DNA from: Channallabes apus
Taxonomy: Eukaryota; Chordata; Actinopteri; Siluriformes; Clariidae
Assembly (NCBI GenBank): GCA_030522415.1
Contig: CM060125.1
Coordinates: forward strand, 62,001-126,000
Reading direction: 5' to 3'
DNA: 64,000 bases
The notes beneath the pieces were generated by a model. That model did not search any database and was not told the origin of the DNA. It was given only the letters and a program-made list of their open reading frames with translations. The position numbers were made by a program, and so were the translations under genes. This document shows, in pieces, positions 32,641 to 44,481 of the stretch; positions within the stretch are counted from its first letter, which is position 1, and every line of letters starts with the position of its first letter.

Positions 32641-33272
32641 GGTGGACCCAGGCCAAAATAATAAACAAAACGGGTATCTGTATTTGATAAGCTAAGTTAC
32701 CTAGCAAACAAAACACAAATAAAAATACCTTACCTAACTTCCTAAACCAAAAACAGTGAATAAATCCCCTTTTACCCAAAGTAAATGGCAGCCACACCCC
32801 TACAACTGGTGAGTGCACAAACATACAAAGAAATGATTCACAAAAATATATATAAACAAAAACCAAGCAAACAAACCAAAAGGGACAAAGCAAGAATCAA
32901 AGTCAAGGGATGCAATAAAGTCAAAACCGGAAAACACAAGCCAATATCAACAAACTCCAAAATCCCAAACTCTCTCTCCAAACAATCAACACCTCGCCTA
33001 CACACCTCCCCGTTCCCGTGTGTCTCTTCGGTTTATCACTGGTCCGCTCGTTGCTGATGTCACTCAGGGCGGAAGCGCACGTGTGGAAGGTCAGGCCTGG
33101 AGTGAAGACCTGGACTGGAATCCAGAGCGGCATGCGACCTGGACACGCTGTAGTGGCAGCCGGAAAACCTGAAGCGGAACCTGGACACAATATACATACA
33201 CACACGCTTCGAAGCACAGTAACACAGACGCATAACAAACAAACAGCGACCAACATGTCGCGGGTCGTAACA
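32641..33272 (-). mobile_element. Ty3/gypsy LTR, minus strand
   Basis: It starts at 33272 (minus reading TGTTACGACCCGCGACATG), directly after a polypurine tract at 33273-33287 (GTGTGGGGGGGGAA). It closely matches 46336-47130. Its 3' end is not clean: around 32640 it passes into gag-leader sequence, as also in the block at 61714. A TTTATT polyadenylation-like signal (minus reading) is at about 32760. Confidence 0.7.
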
Positions 33273-33342
33273 TTCCCCCCCACACAAATGTGAACTTCTA
33301 AGTTCACCTCAATTTTATTCAACACACAAAAAAAGAAAAATC

Positions 33343-33711
33343 TTAACAACGAGACAAGGTATCTGCAAGTATGTTTAGGGTTCCCTTTTTATGAGAAATC
33401 ATCAGATTGAATCCTTGAACAATGAGAGACCAATGCATCAGTCGTTGGTTAGTATTACACATACGGTGGAGGAAAACTAGGGGGTTGTGATCTGTAAAAA
33501 CTTGTACAGGAGCTGAGCTATCACCAATGTAAACTTCAAAGTGCTGTATAGCCATTAATAATGTTAGTGCTTCTTTTTCGATCGTGCTAAGCTGATGTTT
33601 CAAAAACTTCATGGAGAAATAACAAATGGGGTGATCAGGAGGATGATCATGGAATTGAAGTAACACTGCTCCAGCCCCAGTACCACTAGCATCCACTTCT
33701 AGTTTAAAAGT
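33343..33711 (-). pseudogene. Ty3/gypsy RNase H domain
   Basis: Minus-strand translation starts FKLEVDASGTGAGAVLLQ, with the first catalytic Asp of RNase H. It continues with CYFSMKFLKHQLSTIEKEAL (catalytic Glu), VFTDHNPLVFL (Asp) and NILADTLSRC (final Asp), so all four expected motif positions are visible. The integrase that should follow is missing: the sequence goes straight to the 3' end of the element at 33290. The upstream part of pol lies across the provirus, at 45880-46335. RNase H degrades the RNA of the RNA-DNA hybrid during reverse transcription. Confidence 0.85.
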
Positions 33712-34345
33712 TGTGGTGGAAATTCTGAAACCAATATAAAGACAAGTAATCCATACACTGGGTAAGAGCAAAGTAACAAAGGTTTTATTTTAAACTTCTG
33801 CAGAAGGACCAGTCTCATACAGCAAACAGTTGCAGAATAGAGAAAGGTGATCTCTTTCTCTAGCTGACCTATTTTATACACAAACATCTCTGTTAACATA
33901 ATCAACGCCCCGTACGTGAAGTTCCTACATTCAAACTCATGACTCTTTATCTGCCCCAGACTAGATGTCCATACCTTATCATTTATTCAGGGACAACTAC
34001 NNNNNNNNNNNNNNNNNNNNNNNNNNNNNNNNNNNNNNNNNNNNNNNNNNNNNNNNNNNNNNNNNNNNNNNNNNNNNNNNNNNNNNNNNNNNNNNNNNNN
34101 NNNNNNNNNNNNNNNNNNNNNNNNNNNNNNNNNNNNNNNNNNNNNNNNNNNNNNNNNNNNNNNNNNNNNNNNNNNNNNNNNNNNNNNNNNNNNNNNNNNN
34201 AATCAGGTTGTTTCTATTCTGTTCTCGGCCTTGTGTCTCTAAGCTTCGACAACTAAGTTCAAACTTCTAAGGCCTACGTTATACACTTACTACAAGAATC
34301 AAATAGAATTAATACATATAATTAAAATATGATTTTCCCATTACA
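33712..34345 (-). repeat. 3' LTR of the provirus (contains the N gap)
   Basis: Without the 200 Ns it is 434 bases, the same length as the 5' LTR, and differs from it at only about two positions (near 33837 and 34277). It begins TGTAATGGGAAAATC and ends CCACCACA in minus reading. AATAAA lies near 33790 on the minus strand. Confidence 0.92.
34001..34200. other. Assembly gap, 200 N
   Basis: A placeholder of exactly 200 undetermined bases. The flanks GGACAACTAC and AATCAGGTTG are contiguous in the other LTR at 45721-45740. Reading frames across it are meaningless. Confidence 0.99.
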
Positions 34346-34359
34346 ATTTCCCCCTTTTG
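34346..34359 (-). promoter_or_regulatory. Polypurine tract of the provirus
   Basis: Minus reading ACAAAAGGGGGAAAT directly precedes the LTR start TGTAATGGG. It is the primer site for plus-strand DNA synthesis in retroviruses. Confidence 0.88.
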
Positions 34360-34526
34360 TCATTCTATGACAACCTAAATATTTTAATCCTACAATTCAA
34401 AACAATACTAATAAGCTATGCATTAGGTAAATTTCATCAGATATTGTCTCTCCAACCTGGGTTTTTAACAACATCACCACTAGCACTCTAATGCACACAG
34501 AGGACACTACAGCTGTTTTTATGCTT

Positions 34527-37500
34527 CTAGCTGCATAGAGTCGTCACTCAGGGTTCACCATATTGAGACTGTGTCTGTTCCCCGATCTAAGCAAAAATGT
34601 AGAAAGACCCAGAAAGTCTGTTTCAATAATCTAATTAACATAAAGTCCACAAACTCCGATCATACTGAATGCGCAGCCGGCACCTCTGATCTGAAGCTAG
34701 GACTGTTAAATATTAGATCTCTCACATCAAAAGCAGTTATTGTTAATGAAATTATCACAGATCAGGCGTTTGATATACTCTGTTTAACTGAAACATGGGT
34801 TAAACAGGACGAGTATGTAGCTCTAAATGAAGCTAGTCCTCCTGGATACAGCTACATACACCAGCCTCGGTTAACTGGTAGAGGAGGAGGCGTCGCAGTT
34901 ATTCATAATGATAATCTGTCTATCGTACAAAAACACCGACACAAATTTAACTCATTTGAAATTCTCTATAGTAACATAAGTGTATTTAAGTATATTAAAT
35001 CAGCTCAGTCGATTCCACTAATTATAATTTACAGACCTCCAGGGCCGTATTCTGAATTTCTTAGTGAATTTGCAGATTTCATCTCAGACCTGGTCATTTC
35101 TGTAGACAAAGTGTTAATTGCTGGAGATTTTAACATTCATTTTGAGAATCCAGAAGACCCTCTGAGAACAGCATTTATATCCATACTGGACTCCGTAGGT
35201 GTAAATCAGTGTGTAGTAGGACCCACTCATAAAGCTGGTCACACTTTAGATTTAGTAATATTCTTCGGTTTAATTATAATAAATGTATTCACAATTCCAC
35301 TGTCTGAAATTATCTCAGATCACTATCTTGTCTCCATTCAAGTGTGTCACAGTGATAATGTACGCACAGTACCGCGCTACCGTATTAAACGTACATTCAC
35401 ATCAACTACCACACAGAGTTTTATCAGTAATCTCCCAGAGTTACCAACTTCGATTAGGCCACCGTCTGACCCCACAGAACTTGATCAGGCGACTGAATAT
35501 TTAGAGTCGACACTTCGTTGTACCTTAGATAATGTAGCTCCAGCTAAAAGAAAAATTATTAGAGATAAGAAACTCGCTCCCTGGTATAACGATCACACGC
35601 GCACTTTAAAACAGACTGCTCGGAAATTAGAGCGTAAATGGCGTCAAACTAAATTGTTGGTATTTCAAATAGCATGGAAAGAGAGCATCCTGAACTATAG
35701 GAAAGCTCTTAGTGTAGCTAGATCAACGTATCTCTCCACTCTTATAGAAGAAAATAAAAATAATCCTAGATTTTTATTTAATACCGTAGCCAAATTAACC
35801 AGAAATAAGACCACTACAGAAATCTCCACAACAACATCATGCAATAGTGAGGACTTCATGAACTTTTTTAATAATAAAATTGTAAATATCAGGCATAAAA
35901 TTGAGGCTTTGAAACCAAACAATGTAATTGATACTGATGTTAACCTAGCCATGTCAGATTCAAACCTAGAATACTTTACTCCTCTTGAAGAGAATGAACT
36001 AATTTCACTCATCTCTTCTGCAAATTCATCAACCTGTATATTAGATCCTATACCGACACATTTTCTTAAACAGATAGTACCAGTAATAACAGAACCGATG
36101 TTGAGAATAATTAATTCCTCACTCAGCATTGGTTATGTTCCAAAATCTTTTAAAGTAGCAGTTATTAAACCAATAATTAAGAAACCTGACCTTGACCCCT
36201 GTCAGCTGTCCAATTACAGGCCAATATCAAACCTCCCCTTTATCTCTAAGATTCTGGAAAAGATAGTAGCGGAGCAGCTATGCTCATATCTACATAGAAA
36301 TCGCATACATGAACTGTATCAGTCAGGATTTAGGCCTCATCACAGCACAGAAACAGCACTCATTAAAGTAGTAAATGACCTCCTATTGGCCTCTGATCAG
36401 GGTTGTGTAACTATGCTTGTATTACTCGACCTCAGTGCAGCGTTTGATACCATTGATCATGCTATTCTTCTTCACAGATTAGAAAATTTAGTAGGAATTA
36501 AGGGTACAGCCCTCTCCTGGCTCAGATCCTATTTGACCGATCGTTATCAGTATGTAGACTTAAATGGTGATTATTCTGCATGTTCTCTAGTGGAGTTTGG
36601 CGTTCCGCAGGGTTCAGTTTTAGGCCCACTGCTTTTTTCCCTTTACATGCTTCCTCTGGGCAACATAATCCGTAAGCATGGTATTAGTTTTCATTGTTAT
36701 GCTGACGACACACAGCTATACGTCTCAACAAAACCTGATGAGAAAAACCATCTTACTAAAGTTGAGCAATGTGTTCAGGACATAAGAAATTGGATGCTAA
36801 TTAACTTCCTTCTGCTTAATCCGGATAAGACAGAAGTTCTAGTCATAGGACCGCATACAGCTAGAAGTAAAATCTTAGATCACACCGTAACTTTAGATGG
36901 CCTTTCCGTTCCGCCAAGTGCAACAGTAAAAGACCTCGGCGTGATTATAGATTCCAGCCTTTCATTTGAAGCTCATGTAGATAATATCACCAGGATAGCA
37001 TTCTTTCACCTTAGAAATATCGCCAAAATAAGAAATATATTGTCGCTAAATGATGCAGAAAAACTAGTTCATGCTTTTATCACTTCTAGGTTGGACTATT
37101 GTAATGCCTTACTGTCTGGTTGTTCAGTTAGGTGCATAAACAAGCTTCAGCTAGTCCAAAATGCAGCAGCGAGAGTCCTCACTAGAACCAGAAGATATGA
37201 GCACATCACCCCTATCCTATCTTCACTGCATTGGCTCCCTGTGAAATTTCGCATTGATTTTAAAATACTACTCTTGACATATAAGGCATTAAATGGTCTC
37301 GCCCCGCAGTATCTGAGCGAACTGCTAGTGTCTTACGATCCGCCACGCCTACTTCGGTCAAAGGATGCAGGCTGCTTATCAGTACCGCGTATTATGAAAA
37401 CTACAGCTGGGGGCAGAGCTTTTTCTTACAAAGCCCCAAAATTATGGAATAGTCTTCCAAATAGTGTTCAGGACTCAGACACAGTCTCAGTGTTTAAGTC

Positions 37501-38563
37501 TAGGCTAAAAACCTATTTATTTAACCAAGCATTTTATAAATAGATTTGCCATAAGGTAAAGGAGCAGATCTGGGGGACTCATGGACGTAGAGTATTATGG
37601 TGAACTGGTATGTTTAGATGCTGTCTTCCTCAGTCTCATTTGATCACTCAGGTTTGTTGACGGTGAGGTGATTGTTTGCTTTACATCTCAGGGAGCCCTC
37701 ATGTTTGTGTTTCCTTCTGGCTCTCCCTTTTAGTTATGCTGTCATAATTAGTCCTGCCGGAGTCCCTGCTTGCACTCTACAGTAAATATACATTCACGTT
37801 AGACATTGTGACTGTGACCATACCTAATTGCAATCTCTCCTCCTCTTCTCTTCCTCCCCCTCTTTCTCTTTCCTCTCTCCCCCTGTCTCCCCCTTTCACT
37901 CTTTCTCTCTCTCTCTCTGTCGAGCTACACATGTGGTTCCTGAGCTGCCAGTGATCCAGACTCCCTCTGCCCTTCGGACCTGTCTGATCCATCCTGGTGC
38001 CCGGTTTCTGGTTGGAGGTCTCATCGCATGGATGCCCCGTGTGTCTCTTTAGGATGCGTCTGGTGTCTGGGGATGATTCTCTATACTTAGAAGATGGTTC
38101 TGGCCTCGACTGGTGTGGTCAGCTGTTTCTCTGAGGACTTGACAATTCGATAGTTCAGGACTGGAACTTTCTACAAGTCTATCTGAGTCTCGAATAACTA
38201 CTGGACTCCATTTTACATCAAGTATTATAACATCAATTAACATCAACTATTATAGCTGAACCTAACACTTAACACTGTATAAATGCAGATCATTTCCTGC
38301 TATCTGTTTCACCCAGATGAGGATGGGTTCCCTGTCGAGTCTGGTTCCTCTCAAGGTTTCTTCCTATTACCGTCTCAGGGAGTTTTTCCTTGCCACTGTC
38401 GCCCTCGGGCTTGCTCGCCAGGGAATATCTGAACATTTTGATTCATACACATTCACATTCCATACAAACTTAAATAATTCTTTTGATTGTGTAAAGCTGT
38501 TTTGAGACAATGTCAATTGTTAAAAGCGCTATACAAATAAAACTGAATTGAATTGAATTGAAT
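34527..38563 (+). mobile_element. L2-type LINE, family B, complete ORF2, inside the provirus
   Basis: This copy begins in the short ORF1-ORF2 spacer (CTAGCTGCATAGAGTCGTCA) and runs through ORF2 and the 3'UTR to a (TTGAA)n tail. It lies between env and the polypurine tract of the provirus, in the opposite orientation. It is nearly identical to 55795-59880. The 3'UTR contains a CTCT-rich tract at 37828-37920. Confidence 0.93.
34571..37543 (+). CDS. L2 ORF2: endonuclease-reverse transcriptase, uninterrupted
   Basis: The frame is open for 990 codons and looks intact. Residues 40-260 form the APE-like endonuclease: [13 protein letters not shown] with Glu74, AGDFNIHF with Asp186 and Asn188, and SDH at 249-251. 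The reverse transcriptase follows from about residue 520: [45 protein letters not shown] and the catalytic YADD at 710-713. The C-terminal domain contains [13 protein letters not shown] and SLHWLPV. The first codon I give is GTG; no ATG is seen close upstream in frame. Because the insertion lacks ORF1 and the 5'UTR it has no promoter of its own. A protein from it could still act in trans. Confidence 0.9.
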   Translation: MSVPRSKQKCRKTQKVCFNNLINIKSTNSDHTECAAGTSDLKLGLLNIRSLTSKAVIVNEIITDQAFDILCLTETWVKQDEYVALNEASPPGYSYIHQPRLTGRGGGVAVIHNDNLSIVQKHRHKFNSFEILYSNISVFKYIKSAQSIPLIIIYRPPGPYSEFLSEFADFISDLVISVDKVLIAGDFNIHFENPEDPLRTAFISILDSVGVNQCVVGPTHKAGHTLDLVIFFGLIIINVFTIPLSEIISDHYLVSIQVCHSDNVRTVPRYRIKRTFTSTTTQSFISNLPELPTSIRPPSDPTELDQATEYLESTLRCTLDNVAPAKRKIIRDKKLAPWYNDHTRTLKQTARKLERKWRQTKLLVFQIAWKESILNYRKALSVARSTYLSTLIEENKNNPRFLFNTVAKLTRNKTTTEISTTTSCNSEDFMNFFNNKIVNIRHKIEALKPNNVIDTDVNLAMSDSNLEYFTPLEENELISLISSANSSTCILDPIPTHFLKQIVPVITEPMLRIINSSLSIGYVPKSFKVAVIKPIIKKPDLDPCQLSNYRPISNLPFISKILEKIVAEQLCSYLHRNRIHELYQSGFRPHHSTETALIKVVNDLLLASDQGCVTMLVLLDLSAAFDTIDHAILLHRLENLVGIKGTALSWLRSYLTDRYQYVDLNGDYSACSLVEFGVPQGSVLGPLLFSLYMLPLGNIIRKHGISFHCYADDTQLYVSTKPDEKNHLTKVEQCVQDIRNWMLINFLLLNPDKTEVLVIGPHTARSKILDHTVTLDGLSVPPSATVKDLGVIIDSSLSFEAHVDNITRIAFFHLRNIAKIRNILSLNDAEKLVHAFITSRLDYCNALLSGCSVRCINKLQLVQNAAARVLTRTRRYEHITPILSSLHWLPVKFRIDFKILLLTYKALNGLAPQYLSELLVSYDPPRLLRSKDAGCLSVPRIMKTTAGGRAFSYKAPKLWNSLPNSVQDSDTVSVFKSRLKTYLFNQAFYK

Positions 38564-38776
38564 TATGGGGACAGACCCCCGACACAAAAGCATTAAAAAA
38601 TTTTGCAACCTACTTAAAATATACATGCTTTATATTTCTCTAAAGATTTACATTATGTCTTTTTCCACATCATGATCTAAATATTCAAAATGATAGTCAC
38701 CGGAATTTTGAACTCTGTCAGAAGTCGGGTCGTCCCAGTCCGTTTTCCGTTTTATGTTGTCAGTCTGTCTTAACAT
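38564..38776 (-). other. Proviral sequence between env and the L2
   Basis: Non-coding proviral sequence downstream of env (minus direction), continuous with 34360-34526 across the L2 insertion. Confidence 0.6.
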
Positions 38777-40146
38777 TTAATAATTTACTGTGTTCAGAAC
38801 TAGTCCCTGTATACATCTGCAAATACAGGGTGTTATACAGAGGCCTAACAAGATTATAATCCCAATTGGTAAAACACTATAAACCAGCCAATAACCCCAG
38901 CCTCCCCATAATTGCGTTAACCACGAGATCCAAGACTCTACTTGGGGAGGTGGTTGCAAAGCCTTCTTCATGCGGTTTATGATGTTGCTGATATTCTGAT
39001 GATCATCATTGAAAGGCGTGAAAGGCCTTTACGGTGTCATTTTTTAGTATTAGTAACATGTATGCTAAACCATTTACCTTGTTTAGGGCTACAGCTGTTC
39101 CTCCGCCGAGGAAGAGTGACCAGCCTACATTTGCTCCTGGGCTAGTCCACGGGTTTCCTAAAGTGTAGCCATGAAATTTAATAGGGACATCTCTTTTTCT
39201 TCTATTCTATGACATCCGTGGCCACCACGGATTTTCTGTGTGTACTGACACACTAGGAGTTACATATGCAGAATAACATGAGCCTGTTCAATTGAAATAC
39301 CTGGGTAAGGTCACATATGCGTCTGACCCACACACCCACATTACTGTGTTTGTTGACGATAGTTCTATGAACGGACAACTACCATCATTTGGAAAATAAT
39401 TACCATCTATACTACATTTAGGTGACCTACCTTTTGAACGATTGGTTATACGAACGTAAGTGGTGCACTCAGACCATCCTAAGTCAGGTTCCCCATTTTC
39501 CCTTTGATCTTGCACAACGCAAGTGTCTCCTTTTTGCCATGGGACCATATAAGTAGAATTGTCTTCATATTTCTTAACAGGCAATGGGGAGCAATAGCTC
39601 CCTGGGGCATCAAAACATAGGTTATTGGAATAATTACACTCAGGGACTGCTGGGTTTGGCCTCCCTGTTTGTTTGTAGTATGCAGATATCTGTAAGATGG
39701 CCATGGTGGTTATCGGTATAATACAAGACGTGTTGTCTGCATTTGCTTCTGCTGCTGTGACATTATTTAGGGGCAGTGCTACCCAGCCCGAGGACATGAC
39801 ATGGCATACACAACACAAGAGGTTGTGTATGTCTGTTATATTATCAGCAATGTCTAATGATAGGGCACATTCCCAATTTCCCTGCACATCTATTGAGATT
39901 AGTGTTATGCCTTTTTATCATGCTGTCTCTTCTCTTTATTCTAGTTAAATGCATGTGGCTTGAGTTTGTTAAATAGACTTTACCATCGCCGTTTCTCTCT
40001 GAATTCTCAATAAGTAGGCACATCAGGGTAACCATAACTATTATTATTCCTAAAGTTACCCAAATTGCTTTGGGGTGTTTTCTCATTTGTAACCAAGGGT
40101 CCAGTCCAGCTAATTCAATGTCTGTAGTGTGAATAATCTCAGTCAC
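38777..40146 (-). pseudogene. env: Retroviral env, broken
   Basis: Three pieces make up an envelope glycoprotein gene. 39844-40146 encodes an N-terminal part with a hydrophobic membrane-type segment (about residues 28-46, WVTLGIIIVMVTLMCLLI) and a basic LTRIKRRDS stretch. 39288-39887, in another frame, is a Cys-rich surface-subunit-like region with several N-glycosylation sequons (NVT, NTS, NST). After a stop at 39288, a furin-type basic site (RRKRD) lies near 39190, and 38777-38971 holds the transmembrane subunit's end with a long hydrophobic segment followed by Cys-rich residues. At least one frameshift and one stop make it non-functional. Env would mediate receptor binding and fusion in an exogenous virus. 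The family assignment beyond class I-like is uncertain. Confidence 0.7.
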
Positions 40147-40736
40147 TAATATTCTCCGTCCTCTAAAACAGTCTTCTGTCCTGTCAGTAGTTACAACACT
40201 TACTTTTAACTCTAATTACTTTTATATGTCACCAATGTTACTCAGTGCTACTGCTACTTTGACACCTTACAATTTCTTCATGTGTTGTCCTCAAATGTAG
40301 TGTACTTATTGTTGTGATGAATTTGAGTGTAGAGTCGTGGTTCTGCGTTATTTCTGTCCACTCTAGTTGGTTCTTCTGACCCATGCACTTTGCGTGCAGG
40401 TGAGGGTCTGTTGGGGTTTACAGGAGAGGTTACTAGCACGTCACTGTTCACCCTTGGTGACCTCGGTGTTGATTTCTGGAACATGTTTGGGGTTGCTGGC
40501 GTGTACCCTCATCTCTGTTTCCACTACTTTGACTTCTTTTTGTGGTGTTAGGAGCACTGTCAGTGGGCCTGTATTAAAAATAAATCCTCAAAGAGTTTTG
40601 CACAATAACATAACATTTCATCTTCACAATGTCCTTTTACTTTTCGTGTGCTCTGGCTTCATCTTAATTCCTTTATCTACAGTACAGTATGTTATTAGTA
40701 ACACAAATGCTTATTCCCCGTTTTGATACATGGTCC
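40147..40736 (-). other. Proviral pol-env junction, decayed
   Basis: A Pro/Arg-rich frame at 40278-40484 (minus) may be the end of pol or the start of the env precursor; similarity is too weak to say. No integrase catalytic motif is visible. Confidence 0.4.
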
Positions 40737-41470
40737 TTACACGTGTGTCAACTTAGCATAGAAAGAAATAGCTTTATAGGTAGACATGGCTTGTGATTGG
40801 GGTCGTACCAAACCCCTTCTGTCAAAACACATCCCGCTTTTCTCCAGAGTGTTTCCTCTCCTGGAGTGACTGTAGTTCTGAAGCTCTTCAAGGTTAGCTG
40901 TGGGGGTGAGAGCATTAGACACACACACATGTTATGGTTATAGGAAAGGGGAAGCTTGGCCACGGCCTTCGCTGCTGCATCTGCTTTTCTGAAATAGAAT
41001 GTAATTTGTTAGTTTGAGCATTACATTTACACTATTTAAATTTCATGTGCTATCACCATGACAAACTCCTGTTAACACCTATTTCTCTATCACAAAATAT
41101 TGTTCCATCCACATTCATTTTATATCCAGATTCTGTAGTGGCGCTTACTGTGGATCAATCCTAGTGGAACAAAGTTGTTTAACAGTGAAAGAAAGGAGTT
41201 AGAGGGTTAGAACTATACATCATTCCACATTGATATTTATAATTTAGTATTGTACTTTAACCACTCTGTTGCAAATAAGTGTGATTCTTCTCTGTATAAA
41301 AGATACTGAAACTTCATGAACTAGAAATGTCAAATTACTGTAGCCCACTATACATCTTTATTCTATACCTGCCTTCTCAGTTTCTTGTACTGGACATAAA
41401 CACATGGGTGATGCTGCTGCTACAGGATCTGATTTGGCTGAGAAGTGAGATAAAGATCTCATTGTTTTTC
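40737..41470 (-). pseudogene. pol: Retroviral pol remnants (RT-RNase H connection, RNase H end, integrase start)
   Basis: Two islands of pol are readable on the minus strand. 41385-41470 reads SHFSAKSDPVAAASPMCL followed by ETEKAG, the connection region in front of RNase H in gamma/epsilon-type retroviruses. 40737-41000 reads KADAAAKAVAKLPLSYNHN, the end of RNase H, and then EGVWYDPNHKPCLPIKLF, the stretch before the integrase zinc-binding domain. Between and around them there are stops and no active-site motifs. The YXDD polymerase box and the integrase DDE core were not found. A working pol would supply protease, reverse transcriptase and integrase. Confidence 0.65.
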
Positions 41471-43200
41471 TCTCTTTCTCTCTGTTTTTTTTTCTCTGCA
41501 GCCAGTCTGAAATCATGCAACAATTCTTTTCATCAACAGTTTTTGTAAAAGGCCTTTTATAATTTGAAATGTCCAATATTAAAGTAGGTTATACTGCCAA
41601 ATTTGATTCAATTAAAGATTGTTCTTGCTTCCGGAGTTCAGCTAAGTGCACTGTGGGCCAGTAGACCCTTCCCATGAGTGTGTAGCTCACTGGGGCCTCG
41701 AGGATTGTATAGATCAAAATAACTTTTCTGTAATAAAACACTTTTACTTTTTACATTTCTACTTTAGCGTCAATTTTCTTATTTGTTTTAGAATATTTTG
41801 GACTACTACTGTACTTGGATCCAAAGTTTTATCTTGTCCCAAAACAATTTGACCTAAGATATGACTTGTATGTGCGAATTGTAGTTTTTATATGGTTTGC
41901 TTTATGACCTTGTTCTGCTGGACAATAAGAAGTTGCTGATGTTTACCATGACAACAGCTTTAAAATAAAGAATTAAACACTGGAATTATTTCAGTTAAAG
42001 ACTCGGGTAGATACAGTATGAAGTTTGTAGGGCCTAAATTTTACTTTGGGGTGATCACCGCCAGTTCACTTCCCTTAATTAAACCTACATCGTGCTTGCC
42101 ATTTGCCCATACATTTTAGTGAGTAATTATAAACATAAATTCTTTTTTAAAAAAGAAAAGAAAAAGGTTCCGCATGCTGATAACTTAATTTTTTCTGCCT
42201 GGCCAGGTCTTGTGACTGTAAGTACTGTAATATATACAGTTCTTTTATACTTTAACACATTATTTTTCAGCATTGCATCAGCATTTGTTTCTCTGTGGCT
42301 GTAATGTAATGTCAGATAAGACGTTCATTCTCAATCACTCTCATTCATACCACATGTCACTCAAAGGCCCAATATTTATTTATTTTATTTTTTCTCCCTC
42401 ATCCTTATTACTTTTATCCAATAACACATTAGGGGTGTCCCTACTGTGATTAAGGGACATTACTGTGACACTTGTGCTATATTTTCTCATGTGCACACTC
42501 CTTATCTCTACATTAACTACACATCTGAGCTTATCTTTAAAAAAATGAGATATGTGACACATATCTAATATCATAATGTGTTTACTGGTATATATTTGTC
42601 TATCACCGTAGCATTTACTGAACTCACAGTTGAAGTGCAGAGCTTCCATTCATACACATACAACAGGGGCAACGGATCACATTTCACAAGAGTGAAATCC
42701 TCAGGCTCAATACTGGTTTAGTCTCAAGAGATTTATACCTAATTTACATATGAAATCTTCACCCCAATAGATTTACTGGGCAGCAATAAGAGCAAAAAAT
42801 CTAAATTTATCATCATGTACACCTGGAAAAAGCCACACGCTTGTCTTTATGAGGCTCTTTTCAGCTGCATGTCCTGAAGTGCCCACAGAGTTCAGGAATC
42901 TGCCACTCTGTTTCACTAAACTGTCAAATTCACACACTTTAATGACTGAATGACCTGCATGGAATGTAGCAAAATGAATTTTGTTTGTCATGGAGCTGCA
43001 ATTCCATTGTTGGCATTTTACTGATACTGTATACTTCAAGATCATACGTAGCATGTGTGGATGTTTCTAAGATACAAACGTGAATTGAATCATTGAAAAA
43101 GATAGCAAGCTTTTCTTCATTGCGATCAGAGCAAGAAGTGTTAGTAGGAAAAATAATTATTTTTGACTCACCCTCTCCTTCGGGTCTGCTCCCCACTCCC
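41471..43200 (-). other. Proviral segment without recognisable pol
   Basis: This is where protease and reverse transcriptase should be. Only short frames are open (42380-42649, 42773-43054 and 42939-43196), and their sequences do not resemble protease or polymerase. They may be decayed pol, a deletion filled by other sequence, or non-viral insertions. Confidence 0.45.
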
Positions 43201-43214
43201 CCGGCCTTTTTCTG

Positions 43215-44481
43215 TCAATTTCCACCCTGATCCTCACCTCTCCTAATCCATTCCTCTCCTCTGCTCCTTCTCGGACAGTCTCTAATCCAATGGTCTTCAC
43301 TTCCGCATGCATAACAGACATTTGTTCTCCCACGTCCACGTCCACGGCCTCCTCGTCCTCTTCCACGTCTCCTGTACTGTACATCCGCAGTTTGTCTTAC
43401 CATCTGCAACACTGCCAGCTGTGCATTGTGACTCTGGTCTTCTCTCTTCTTGTTGTGCTTATCTTGTTCTTGTTCTTACCAGCTTTTCCGCGTGTATTGC
43501 ATGTTGTTCAATGAGACTAAGTTTTCCAGTGTCCCATCCAACGCATGTGTTTTGCACCTTCTGAGCGATGTCCTCCTGTAATCCATTTATGAAACTGTTC
43601 CTCAAATGTGCTTCATACGGTGAAATTGCTGCCACAGACATGTCTGCAGGCCTCTCCAATCCGCTGTTTGCATCATGTACCTCAGTGAGACGGGTGAGAT
43701 AGTGTGATACGCTCTCTCCTGGTTGTTGTTTGCACATTGATATTTTAGTCATATCCATTTTTGCTGGGAACGCTTCTCTACACGCTGCTGTAAGGCACAC
43801 CACAAAACCGTTAAATGCTTGGTTTTCTTCATGATCAGCCTGAGCTCGCCGTGCGAAAACATTGTCCGTTGGCCAGGAATACTTAATCTTTGCAAAGTCC
43901 GCACCTAGTTTTCTCCCCAAAAGTCGTCGCATTTCATAAGATGTCGGGCGAATCTCTGAGCAAAATCTGCTCATTTCATCACCGAATTTCTGTCCTCCCA
44001 CCTCTCTCGGGTCTGGGAGTTGTCCATGTGCATTTTCGATGTCCTTTATTGTCCATGGTCGGTGAACAAGCATCGCTGTGCCATCCGCCCCTGCTACTTC
44101 CATCATTGGAGCAGTGATTACTTGATGAACACTTCCTGTAGCTCCTAAAAGTTCCTCTCTCTCGTCCTCGCTGTCATCAGGTGGTGGTTGTCGATCAGCC
44201 TTTTCTCTTTTCAGCTGAACCTTGGTTCGAGTATGTGACGAAATTGGAGACAGAGCCGTGCTTGCTGTGCTGGGGCCTGGGGCCTGTTGAGAAGTCTCTT
44301 GTCCATGTTGTCTTACTGGATCTGCTGAAGGGGCTATCTGTCTAAGAGCTGGGGGTCGCGGGGGGCAGCCGTCCAGGTCGGGATCTGAAACAAACTTAAC
44401 ACACTGAAAAGGATCAATGTTTTGTGCTTGCATTTTAGGTTGTATGCGTTTTTCTCTCCTGTTTCTGCTTCTGCCTTCCAC
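43215..44481 (-). pseudogene. gag: Retroviral gag, one frameshift before nucleocapsid
   Basis: The frame from the ATG at 44481 to 43459 encodes 340 residues: a basic, Pro/Ser-rich N-terminal half and a capsid-like region starting at about residue 135 (HRPWTIKDIENAHGQLPDP) and containing QQPGESVSHYLTRLTEVHD. After a frame change near 43460, 43215-43412 encodes an Arg-Gly-rich stretch and one zinc knuckle of the pattern CX2CX4HX4C (CYACGSEDHWIRDC), typical of nucleocapsid. One knuckle, rather than two, agrees with gamma/epsilon-type viruses. Gag would form the virion core and package RNA. Apart from the frameshift the gene is well preserved. Confidence 0.85.

Noticed and set aside
33018..33293. 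Conserved 91-99 residue frame in both gypsy LTRs
   Set aside because: LTR sequence repeated at 46852-47151; frames occur on both strands and match no gene.
33939..34270. Reading frames spanning the run of Ns
   Set aside because: They exist only because Ns are translated as unknown residues; the flanks are LTR sequence.
37777..37992. Arg/Glu/Gly-rich protein, also at 56375-56590
   Set aside because: Antisense of the CTCT-rich tract in the L2-B 3'UTR.
38049..38246. A 65-residue frame also present at 56121-56318
   Set aside because: Complement of the L2-B 3'UTR, duplicated with the element.
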